DNA of 64,000 bases. Origin: Fratercula arctica. Taxonomy: Eukaryota > Chordata > Aves > Charadriiformes > Alcidae. The stretch lies in contig CANTUZ010000008.1 of NCBI GenBank assembly GCA_947846985.1, positions 23,889,352 through 23,953,351 on the forward strand, in the 5' to 3' direction. Below the pieces are notes generated by a model. That model worked only from the letters and a program-made list of their open reading frames with translations, did not search any database and was not told where the DNA came from. The position numbers were made by a program, and so were the translations under genes. Of the stretch, positions 36,968 to 45,600 are shown piece after piece; the stretch's first letter is position 1; every line of letters starts with the position of its first letter.

Positions 36968-37373
36968 GGCTCTAGTGGACACAGGAGCACAGTGCACTCT
37001 GATACCATCAAGCTATACAGGGGCAGAACCCATTTGTATTTCTGGGGTCACAGGGGGATCCCAAGAGTTGACTGTATTGGAGGCAGAAGTGAGCCTAACT
37101 GGGAATGAGTGGCAAAAGCATCCCATTGTGACTGGCCCAGATGCTCCATGCATCCTTGGTATAGATTACCTCAGGAGAGGGTATTTTAAGGACCCAAAGG
37201 GGTATCGGTGGGCCTTTGGCATAGCTGCCTTGGAGACGGAGGAAGTTAAACAGTTGTCTACCTTGCCTGGTCTCTCGGAGGACTCTTCTGTTGTGGGGTT
37301 GTTGAGGGTTGAAGAACAGCAGGTGCCGATTGCTACCACAACGGTGCATCGGCAGCAATATCGCACTAACTGA
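36900..37373 (+). pseudogene. Retroviral protease remnant (pro)
   Basis: An aspartic protease of the retropepsin type, which would cut the viral polyprotein. The active-site motif LVDTGAQCTL is present, with the DTGA codons at 36978-36989. Downstream, the flap and C-terminal parts are suggested by ISGVTGGSQ and by CILGIDYLRRGYF, which is like the ILG(R/I)D element of ERVL-type proteases. The frame is open back to at least 36900, upstream of any ATG, as expected for a domain made by frameshift or readthrough from the ORF in front. It ends at an in-frame TGA (37371-37373), after which the same frame continues into RT, so pro and RT were one polyprotein. Confidence 0.85.
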
Positions 37374-38524
37374 GACTCTCTGATTCCCATCCATAAGCTG
37401 ATTCATCAGCTAGAGGTTCAAGGAGTGATCAGCAAGACTCGCTCGCCTTTTAACAGTCCTATATGGCCGGTGCGAAAATCTAATGGAGAGTGGAGGCTAA
37501 CTGTAGACTTTCGTGGCCTGAATGAAGTCACGCCGTCGCTGAGCGCTGCTGTGCCGGACATGCTAGAACTCCAGTATGAACTGGAGTCCAAGGCAGCCAA
37601 GTGGTATGCCACGACTGATATAGCGAATGCATTTTTCTCACTTGGAGGGGCATCCAGTACACCTGGCATCGACTGCCCCAGGGGTGGAAACACAGCCCCA
37701 CCATTTGCCATGGACTGATCCAGACTGCACTGGAACAGGGTGAAGCCCCAGAACATCTGCAGTGCATTGATGACATCATTGTATGGGGAGACACAGCCGA
37801 AGAAGTTTTTGAGAAAGGGGATAAAATAGTCCGAATCCTTCTGAAAGCTGGTTTTGCCATAAAACGAAGTAAGGTCAAGGGACCTGCACAGGAGATCCAG
37901 TTCTTAGGAATAAAATGGCAAGATGGACGCCGCCAAATCCCAATGGATGTGTTCAACAAAATAGCAGCTATGTCTCCACCAAGTAGTAAAAAGGAAACAC
38001 AAGCTTTCTTAGGCATTGTGGGTTTTTGGAGGATGCATATCCCAGATTACAGTCTGATTGTAAGCCCTCTGTATCAAGTAACCCGGAAGAAGAATGATTT
38101 TAAATGGGGTCCTGAGCAACGACAAGCTTTTGAACAAATCAAACAGGAAATAGTCCATGCAGTGGCCCTGGGGCCAGTCCGGGCAGGACAAGATGTTAAA
38201 AATGTGCTCTACACCGCAGCCGGGGAGAATGGCCCTACCTGGAGCCTCTGGCAGAAGGCACCAGGGGAGACTCGAGGTCGACCCCTAGGGTTTTGGAGTC
38301 GGGGATACAGAGGATCCGAAGCCCGCTACACTCCAACAGAAAAAGAGATATTGGCAGCATATGAAGGGGTTCGAGCTGCTTCGGAGGTGGTTGGTACAGA
38401 AGCACAGCTCCTCTTAGCACCTCGACTGCCGGTGCTGGGTTGGATGTTCAAAGAAAGGGTCCCCACCACACATCATGCAACTGATGCTACATGGAGTAAG
38501 TGGATTGCACTGATCACACAGTGA
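37374..38524 (+). pseudogene. Retroviral reverse transcriptase remnant (pol, RT)
   Basis: The frame continues from protease with RT landmarks: SPFNSPIWPVRKSNGEWRLT, VDFRGLNEVTP, and motif A ATTDIANAFFS with its aspartate at 37617-37619. Near 37638-37642 the reading frame jumps. Downstream sequence continues as RT in another frame with the palm motif at 37763-37774 reading CIDD where YxDD is expected, then QFLGIKWQDGRRQIP and FLGIVGFWRMHIPDYS. The thumb and connection follow (PLYQVTRKKNDFKWGP, TWSLWQKAPGETRGRPLGFW, RYTPTEKEILAAYEG). The jump appears to be a small deletion of roughly a dozen codons. It ends at an in-frame TGA at 38522-38524. Two aspartates of the catalytic pair remain, but no intact enzyme is possible. 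Confidence 0.9.
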
Positions 38525-38998
38525 ACTCGAATGGGAAACCCCAGTCGCCCAGGAATTCTGGAAGTGATCATGGACTGGCCAGAAGGCAAGGATTTTGGAA
38601 TGTCAGCAGAGGAGGAGTTGACGCGTGCGGAAGAGGCCCCACCATATAATAAACTGCCAGAAAATGAGAAGCAATATGCCCTGTTCACTGATGGGTCCTG
38701 CCGGATTGTGGGAAAGCATCAAAAGTGGAAGGCTGCTGTGTGGAGTCCTACACGACAAGTTGCAGAAGCCAGTGAAGGACAAGGTGAATCGAGCCAGTTT
38801 GCAGAGGTGAAAGCCATTCAGCTGGCTTTGGACATCGCCAAGCGAGAAAAATGGCCAGTACTTTACACTGATTCATGGATGGTGGCAAATGCTCTGTGAG
38901 GATGGTTACAGCAGTGGAAGCAGGGCAACTGGCAGCGCAGAGGCAAACCCATCTGGGCTGATGAACTATGGCAAGATATTGCTGCCCAGATAGAGAAT
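38525..38998 (+). pseudogene. Retroviral RNase H remnant (pol)
   Basis: The same frame as the downstream part of RT. RNase H degrades the RNA strand of the RNA-DNA hybrid. The three acidic residues are visible: Asp in YALFTDGSC (38690-38692), Glu in SSQFAEVKAIQLALDIA (38804-38806) and Asp in PVLYTDSWMVANAL (38870-38872). A TGA at 38897-38899 directly after VANAL breaks the frame, after which it continues open into integrase. Confidence 0.88.
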
Positions 38999-39004
38999 CT
39001 GGTT

Positions 39005-40123
39005 GTGAAAGTACACCACGTAGATGCCCACGTACCGAAGAATCGGGCCACGGAGGAACATCAGAACAACCAGCAGGTGGATCGGGCTGCCAGGATTGAA
39101 GTGGCTCAAGTGGATCTGGATTGGCAACATAAGGGTGAACTATTCATAGCTCGGTGGGCCCATGAGACCTCAGGCCACCAAGGAAGAGATGCGACATATA
39201 GATGGGCTCGTGACCGAGGGGTGGACTTGACCATGGACACTATTGCACAGGTCATCCATGAATGTGAGACATGCGCTGCAATCAAGCAAGCCAAGCGTTT
39301 GAAGCCTCTTTGGTATGGAGGACGATGGTTGAAATATAAATACGGGGAGGCCTGGCAGATTGATTATATCACACTGCCACGAACCTGTCAAGGCAAGCGC
39401 TATGTGCTCACAATGGTGGAAGCAACTACTGGATGGCTGGAAACATACCCTGTGCCCCATGCCACTGCCCGGAATACTATCCTAGGCCTTGAAAAGCAAG
39501 TCCTGTGGCGACATGGTACCCCAGAGAGAACTGAGTCGGACAACAGGACTCATTTCCGAAACAGCCTCATAGACACCTGGGCCAAAGAGCATGGTATTGA
39601 GTGGGTATATCACATCCCCCATCACGCACCAGCCTCTGGGAAGATAGAACGGTACAATGGACTGTTAAAAACTACACTGAGAGCAATGGGTGGTGGGACC
39701 TTAAAACATTAGGATGCACATTTAGCAAAGGCTACCTGCTTAGTTAATACCAGGGGATCTACCAATCGGGCTGGCCCTGCCCAGTCAAAACTTCCACATA
39801 CTGTAGAAGGGGATAAGGTCCCCGTAGTGCACATGAAGAATATGTTGGGGAAGACAGTCTGGGTTAGTCCTGCCTCAGGCAAAGGCAAACCCATCCGTGG
39901 GATTGCTTTTGCCCAAGGACCTGGGTGCACTTGGTGGGTAATGCGGCAGGATGGGGAAGTCCGATGTGTACCTCATGGGGACTTGATTTTGGGGGAGAAT
40001 AGCCAATGGATCAAATCGTATGTTACACTGTCACTGTATGTCCTCGTTACTATAATTGCTATCGGCTGTACTGCAGTAAGAATCACCCAAATTAAGGACA
40101 GATGGACTTTGATGAAGAATTGA
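39005..40123 (+). pseudogene. Retroviral integrase remnant with C-terminal hydrophobic tail
   Basis: Integrase inserts the DNA copy. The N-terminal zinc site is present: His 39161-39163, His 39176-39178 (HETSGH), Cys 39263-39265 and Cys 39272-39274 (CETC). The catalytic core has Asp in AWQIDYITLP (39362-39364), Asp in ESDNRTHF (39539-39541) and Glu in SGKIERYNGLLK (39647-39649); the last two are separated by 35 residues, the D,D35E pattern. The residue after DN is Arg where Gly is usual. A TAG at 39710-39712 interrupts the frame. The rest holds a C-terminal domain (GKTVWVSPASGKGKPIRG). The frame then runs through a hydrophobic stretch (about 40016-40078, YVTLSLYVLVTIIAIGC) before stopping at about 40121-40123. 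That tail is unusual for an integrase and may be a relic of something downstream. Confidence 0.9.
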
Positions 40124-40276
40124 GTAAAGCACAGTGGTGATGGGATCAGAGCTGACGCCCAGCAACTTCCTCAAGATCTACATCCTCGGCCCGTGGACTG
40201 TGTGCATGAGCTATGCCGGGTACACCAGTCACATGTTCCAAAAACTGTAAGATCTGGGCGTGGCAAAAATGGTATG

Positions 40277-40290
40277 GAATAAGGGGTGGA
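40277..40290 (+). other. Polypurine tract (imperfect)
   Basis: GAATAAGGGGTGGA lies three bases before the 3' LTR. The run is purine-rich but interrupted by T, so it is a degenerate plus-strand primer site. Confidence 0.6.
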
Positions 40291-40293
40291 TAA

Positions 40294-40622
40294 TGTCCTG
40301 GTTCCAGCAGGGACAGGGTTAAGTATTCCATGCCATGTGAGCCGCGCCCACCCTGAGGTTAAAAGGAGGGAGGGGGCGAGCAGTCGGGTTCGGAGCGGGC
40401 TGGCGCGTCCCGGGTCCGGACCGGCGGGGAGCGGCGGTTCCATAATCGCGTTTGTATATTCCTCTGTCAGTGTTGTTGTTTTCTTGTTCCCTTTGCTGTT
40501 CTGTTAAACTGCCTTTGTCTCAACCCAAGAGTTTTGCCTTTTTCTTTTGATCCTTCCGTAACGGGAAGCGCTGGGTGAGCGACACGTGGTTCTTTGTTGC
40601 CATCTGAGGCCAAACCACGACA
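40294..40622 (+). repeat. 3' LTR of the endogenous retrovirus
   Basis: A 329-bp LTR, TGTCCTGGTTCCAGC... to ...CCAAACCACGACA. It is clearly the partner of the LTR at 35874-36210 and would have been identical to it at integration. The TATA-like motif (about 40453) and GTTAAA (about 40503) recur. Confidence 0.95.
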
Positions 40623-40627
40623 ACATC
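40623..40627. repeat. Target-site duplication, right copy (acatc)
   Basis: An exact repeat of 35869-35873, directly after the last LTR base. Confidence 0.95.
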
Positions 40628-42290
40628 ATAGGTTTTTTCACTGCCCCCTGAACAGAACCAAGTCTTCCCCATATCATTAATGGAAGTACAGGTCCCTCAT
40701 TCAGCTCTTATACAATACCTGCAAAGGAAAATCAAGTATCAATACAATTTTCCTGTAGTGCAGAAAGACCTTTTCTCTTCTATTTTTTAGATATTAATTA
40801 ACATTTTTCCTCTTAAAAACTGCTCTGTAGATCTGTAGCAAAGGATATCATGTTATATATCAGTTGCTATGGTAACCAATCCTTTATAAAAGGGAGAAAC
40901 AGAAAAATATTGAAGTCTATTTCTCACTATGAACAAAAGATGCCACTAAATAATCTTTATTTTGCAACCCATTGCCTTCCTTTGTTTTACTCTTATTTAA
41001 AAATGATCACAACGGATTTAGTACAGGACTGTGCATTTTTCTTTCAGTCTGAATATTCTGAGTTTCCCATTTCAATGGAGCGTCAGAAAAACAATTTAAT
41101 TGAACACAGAAAAAAGCAGAGGGTTTGTGAAAGAGTGTTCATTCAATTCTAGATCTCTGATTGATATTTTTTTTTTTTCTGTGAAGGTATAATAATAATG
41201 AAGAGTCTTTGTGGGACATACTTTGGGTTGGAAATCGTTACACTTCCCAGAAAAATTGCATCTAGTGAAGAAATTAGGGCAAATTTTACCATATTTCTCT
41301 ACTTATTTCTCTCTGTCTTGAACCAAAGGGATATCACCAGGATTGGAAAGATCCTTCATGTCTTGGTCACTCTTTGACCCCCAATACAAGCCTCCATCTT
41401 GCAGTGGGATGTAAATTTGGTTTTTAACAAAATAATACATTTCATATTTCCTTTCATAATAAATTTCTGAGATATCTTTTGCTGGTGGCACAGAACTCCT
41501 GAGCTGTGCTTCCCAAGTCCGATGGTGGCGAACCATAACTCTTCAAAGTACCAGCATCAACAGGCTAAAAAAGAAATTTCCTTCTACCTAATCCATATCA
41601 AGTCACTAGTCTCTGAGGGTTCTGCCCACAGAAATGGCAGTAACAGTCTTCATCAAAATCAGTGAAAAAAATCAGTACTGGTGTAGCTTTATTCTGGTGT
41701 AAGACTCAAACAGAGCTGTTTGGTACCAGTGCTCTCGAGAACCTCCAACAGCGCAGCTACTGCAAGGGGCAGCCCTTTGCCTGATCGCAGGGTTACCCCC
41801 AGGCACAGAGACAACACACACTGTATGTTGTGACAAAAGAAAGACAGGGCATTTCCAAAGCTGAAATATGACAAAAGGTGATGGTGGTGGGTAGGAATGA
41901 AGAGAATGCTTTCGTAAAAGCTCCCTAAATCAAGTCAAAAGATTTCTCATTTGCTTTTCTTGCCCATTTGCTTTCTCCTCACTGCTGTCTTCCACAACAG
42001 GATACAAGAAGACAACAAGAATCACGAAGAAGTAAACAACCTAATTCAGAGTTGTGTAACAAAATTATGCTTGATATTGTTCAGGGGTGTAGGAGAAAAA
42101 GGAAACAAACTCGCAATTGTATTAATTGGCTTTCTTACCAGTCTATTAGCAAAGAAAGGTCTTACTTTGCCAAACTAAAAACTGCAGAATAAAACTGCTT
42201 ACACATACACAGGTTGTGAACTGTGGCCTTTAATAAGTGCCTCCACTTGACATAACTCCAAGTAATAGATTATATTTACTTTATCAGATT
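40628..42290. other. Non-coding DNA, no gene seen
   Basis: AT-rich, with short chance frames up to 100 codons and no recognised repeat. It ends where the long CR1 copy starts. Confidence 0.55.
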
Positions 42291-42319
42291 TCATAGAATT
42301 GTTTGGGTTGTAAGGGACC

Positions 42320-44079
42320 TTAAAGATCATCTAGTTCCAACTGCTGGGGAGGGACACTTTCCACAACTTCTCTGGGCAATCTGTTCCAGTGCCTCACCAC
42401 CCTCATAATAAATAGTTTCTTCCTGATATCCAGTCTAAATCTACCCTCTTCCAGTCTGAAGTCATTACCCCTCATCCTATCACTACATGCCTTAGTTAAA
42501 AGTGCCTCTGTGGCTTTCTTGTAGGCCCCCTTCAGGCACTGGAAGGCCGCTATAAGGTCTCCCTGGAGCCTCCTCTTCTCCAGGTTGAACAACCCCAACT
42601 CTCTCAGCCTGTCCTCACAGGAGAAGTGCTCCAGCCCTCTGATCATCTTCATGTCCTTCCTCTGGACCCATTCCAACAGGTCTATGTCCCTCTTATGTTG
42701 GGGTCCCCAGAGTTGGGCACAGTACTCCAGGTGGGGTCTTACCAGAGCAGAGTACAAATGGAGAATCACGTCTCTCGACCTGCTGGCCATGCTTCTTTTG
42801 ATGCAGACCAGGATGCGGTTGGCTTTCTGGGCTGCAAGTGCACATTGTCGGCTCATGTCCAGCTTTTCATTCACCGGTACCCTCAAGTCCTCATCAGGAC
42901 TGCTCTCAATCCATTCATTCCCCATCCTATATTGATAGCGGGGGATGCCCTGACTCAGGTGCAGGACCTTGCACTTGGTCTTGTTGCACCTCATGAGGCA
43001 CGGGCCCACTACTCAAGCCTATCCAGGTCCCTCTGGATGGCATCCTGTCCCTCAGGTGCATCAACTGCAGCACTCAGCTTGTTGTCATTGGCAAACTTGC
43101 TGAGGGTGCATTTGATCCAACTGTCTATGTTGTTGATGGAGATATTAAACAGTACTGGTCCCAATATGGACCCCTAAGAGACACCACTTTTCACCAGTCT
43201 CCATATAGAGTCCTTGACCACTACCCTCTGGATGCAACCATCCAACCAATTCTTCATCCACTCAACAGTCTACCCATCAAATCTATATCTCTCCAATTTA
43301 GAGAGATGGATGTTGTGGGGGATCCTGTCAAAAGCCTTACAGAAGTCCCAATAGATGACGTGCATAGCTCTTCCCCCATTCACTGATATAGTCACTCCAT
43401 CATAGAAGGCTGCTAGGTTGGTCAGGGAGGACTTGCCCTTGGTGAAACCATGCTAGCTCTCTTGAATTCTGTCCTCCATGTGCCTTAGCATAGCTTCTAG
43501 GAGGATCTGTTCAACGATCTTCCCAGGCACAGAGGTGAGGCTGACAGGTCAGTGTTTCCCAGGGTCCTCCATTATACCCTTTTTAAAAATGGGTGCAATG
43601 TTTCCCTTTTTCCAGTCACCAGGGACTTCACCTGACTGCCATGATTTTTCAAGTATCATGGAGAGTGGCTTGCCAACTACATCAGCCAATTCCCTCAGGA
43701 CTCTGGGATGCATCTCGTCAGATCCCATAGAGTTCCGTATGTTCAAGTTCCTCAGGTGGTCACAAACCTGATCTTCTCTTACAGTGGGAAGGGCTTTTCT
43801 CCCCCAGACCCTGCCTTGCGGTCCATCCACGCAAGAGGCGTGGAGAGAGAGGGTGTCAGTGAAGACTGAGGCAAAAGGTTGTTGAGTACCTCAGCCTTCT
43901 CCTAATCTGTTGTTACAAGTTTACCAGTCTTGCTCATCAGGGGGATATGCTTTCTTTGACCTTCTTTTTCTGGCTGACATACCTGTAGAAGCCCTTCTTA
44001 TTATTCTTTGCATCCCTTGCTAATTTCAGCTCCAGTTGCACCTTGGCCTTCCTGACCTCATCCCTACATAACTAGTCAG
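42320..44079 (-). pseudogene. CR1 ORF2 remnant: RT and C-terminal domain
   Basis: Minus-strand frames give the ORF2 C-terminal domain in 43009-42320 ([71 protein letters not shown]). RT segments lie upstream: 43830-43549 carries [40 protein letters not shown] and IAPIFKKG. The catalytic motif expected as FADD reads FAND at 43083-43094, with the first Asp changed to Asn. Further upstream, [20 protein letters not shown], the linker before RT, is readable at about 43990-44060. Multiple frame changes and stops make this a dead copy. Confidence 0.9.
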
Positions 44080-44084
44080 CATCC
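44080..44084. repeat. Target-site duplication, left copy (catcc)
   Basis: CATCC precedes the inserted LTR and is repeated exactly at 44735-44739. The two copies lie inside CR1 sequence, which resumes on the far side. Confidence 0.88.
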
Positions 44085-44157
44085 TGTAACTGGTTCTTTT
44101 TTAAAGATTCCAACGTACAAACCGGAGCCCACACAAAGGAAAAAACAGGTTAACTCT

Positions 44158-44224
44158 GCTTTATTGTGAAGCCTTGCTACACCGAAAAAAAAGCAGTGAA
44201 TTCAGCTTTATTGTGAAGCTTTGC
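44158..44224 (-). promoter_or_regulatory. Duplicated poly(A)-signal block in the LTR
   Basis: GCTTTATTGTGAAGC followed by C/T and TTGC occurs at 44158-44177 and again at 44205-44224 (plus reading). On the LTR's own strand each copy holds AATAAA in a GCTTCACAATAAAGC context. A tandem duplication of the R/U5 boundary region is the simplest reading. Confidence 0.75.
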
Positions 44225-44424
44225 AAAGCGGTTCCCAAATGTCCCAAAAGTTACTTCAGAGAGTCTTACCACCCCATAGATCGTAGTAGTACCACCGAGC
44301 AGCAGTATAACGAGGAGCTGCATCGGTACGGCAGAGGGAAGGCAGGCACAGTGCTTGTTCAGGGCGTCCCCTGTATCTTCAAAGTGCGCTCATGTCTCTC
44401 TCTCTCTCTGGCCCAAGACAGCCC

Positions 44425-44434
44425 CCTTATATCC
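44425..44434 (-). promoter_or_regulatory. TATA box of the LTR in the CR1
   Basis: GATATAAGG on the minus strand, about 215-270 bp upstream of the two AATAAA signals, as in an LTR promoter. Confidence 0.6.
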
Positions 44435-44739
44435 TGCACCAGATTGAGTGGAAAAGTACAGGCTAGAGTCGCTGCACGCGTGGCCAGCACATGCAGCAAG
44501 CCTCACCAGACTCATGATCCAGCTTTGCTAACAGCGGCTGTCTGATACCTGACTACACTGTTGTACTCCCTTCTGGTTATCTTCTTCTTTGAAGGCCAGG
44601 TTCTCATGGATACATACATAGTTTTTGCAGCAACAGTACTGACGTCCTTTTTCTCGGCATGTATACTGGGTTTCGTTCAACTAGTAATTTTCCATCATGT
44701 CTCACTTGGACCATCCTCTATTACCCCTAACACACATCC

Positions 44740-45600
44740 CTATACTCTTCCCAGGATACCTGTCCCTGCTTCCACTGCCTGTGCATTTCCTTCTTGCCCT
44801 TTAGTTTGACCAGCAGGTCTTGACTCAGCCATGCCAGTCTGTTGCCTTCCTTTCTTTAGTTCTTACATCTGGGGACTGAGAGCTCTTGTGCCCTATGGAA
44901 AGCATCCTTGAAGATCTCCCAGCTCTGTTCTGCTCCCTTGTTGCTGAGGGCAGTTTCTCAGGAGGTCCTATTAACTCCTTAAAGAGCTGGAAGTTTGTTT
45001 TCCTAAAATTCAGGGTCCTGACTTTACTCTTTGCCTGACCCATATCCCTCAGGACTGCGAACTGCACCAGTTCATGATCACTGCAGCCCAGGCTGCCTCC
45101 AATCTTGACATCAATGATCATCTCACTTGCATTGGTGACCATTAGGCCCAGTATCACATCTCTTCTAGCAGGGCTGTTTATTACCTGACTTAAGAAGTTA
45201 TCCTCGATGCACTCTAGGTGTCTCCTGGATTGCCTACAGCTCATCGTGCTACTTTTCCAGCAGATGTCAGGGTGGTTGAAGTTCCCCAGCAGGACGAGAG
45301 CCTGCGAGCACAATGCCTCCTGTAGCTGGAGTAAGAAGGCTTCATCAATAGGCTCCCCTTGATCAGGCGGCCCGTAGTAGACACAAACCACAAAGTTCCC
45401 TTTATTGCCTTGGTCTGTTATTCTTACCCATAGGCTTTCAACCTGTTTGTGGCTATTCTTCAGAGATAGCTCTTCACACTCTATCCATTTCTTGATGTAG
45501 AGGGCAATGCCTCTGCCCCTCTTTCCTCACCTGTCCCTTCTGAACAGCCTGTAGCCATCAATAGCTGTACTCCAGTCATGGAATTCATCCTACCAGGCTT
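44740..45600 (-). pseudogene. CR1 ORF2 remnant: endonuclease domain
   Basis: The APE-type endonuclease nicks target DNA to start CR1 integration. Minus-strand frame 45391-44825 carries VCVYYGPPDQGEPIDEAFLL, ALVLLGNFNHPDICW (the usual GDFNHP motif has Asn instead of Asp), RRHLECIEDNFLSQVI and GGSLGCSDHELVQFAVLRD (the SDH motif near the domain end is kept). The stretch at 45418-45590 encodes the earlier part of the domain but is broken by stops. After 44825 the linker (KGKKEMHRQWKQGQVSWEEY) is readable up to the LTR insertion. The GDFNHP-to-GNFNHP change would probably abolish activity. Confidence 0.88.

Larger units (their letters stand above)
35874..40622 (+). mobile_element. Endogenous retrovirus, two LTRs, gag- and env-less, ERVL-like
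   Basis: A structurally complete provirus of 4749 bp: 5' LTR, tRNA-Lys-type primer site, short hydrophobic ORF, pro-RT-RNaseH-integrase frame, purine-rich tract, 3' LTR and perfect 5-bp TSDs. The internal part is only about 4.1 kb. No capsid or nucleocapsid motif (major homology region, CCHC knuckle) is visible, and only about 170 bp separate the end of pol from the 3' LTR, so env is absent. The 5-bp TSD and the LTR ends suggest the avian ERVL-like (class III) group. The pol frame carries four in-frame stops and one frameshift, so the element cannot work on its own. The LTRs differ by about 14 substitutions and three indels. Confidence 0.95.
44085..44734 (-). mobile_element. Solo LTR inserted into the CR1, minus orientation
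   Basis: A 650-bp segment without CR1 similarity interrupts the CR1 linker between endonuclease and RT. On the minus strand it starts TGTGTTAGGGG and ends AACCAGTTACA, has a TATA box (GATATAAGG, plus coordinates about 44425-44434), and two AATAAA poly(A) signals further on (44207-44212 and 44160-44165). The 5-bp flanks are identical (CATCC). It differs from the TGTCCTGG LTRs elsewhere in the window and belongs to another retroviral family, which I cannot name. A (TC)n run at about 44394-44410 lies next to the TATA region. The LTR has no internal retroviral sequence, so it is a solo LTR. Confidence 0.85.

Noticed and set aside
36054..37406. Several minus-strand frames across the retrovirus
   Set aside because: Shadows of the LTR and of pro; no independent support.
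42585..43177. Plus-strand frames of 116 and 183 codons
   Set aside because: Antisense shadows of the long CR1's ORF2 C-terminal and RT region.
44174..44545. 123-codon plus-strand frame
   Set aside because: It lies inside the nested solo LTR, antisense to it. No protein family is recognised.
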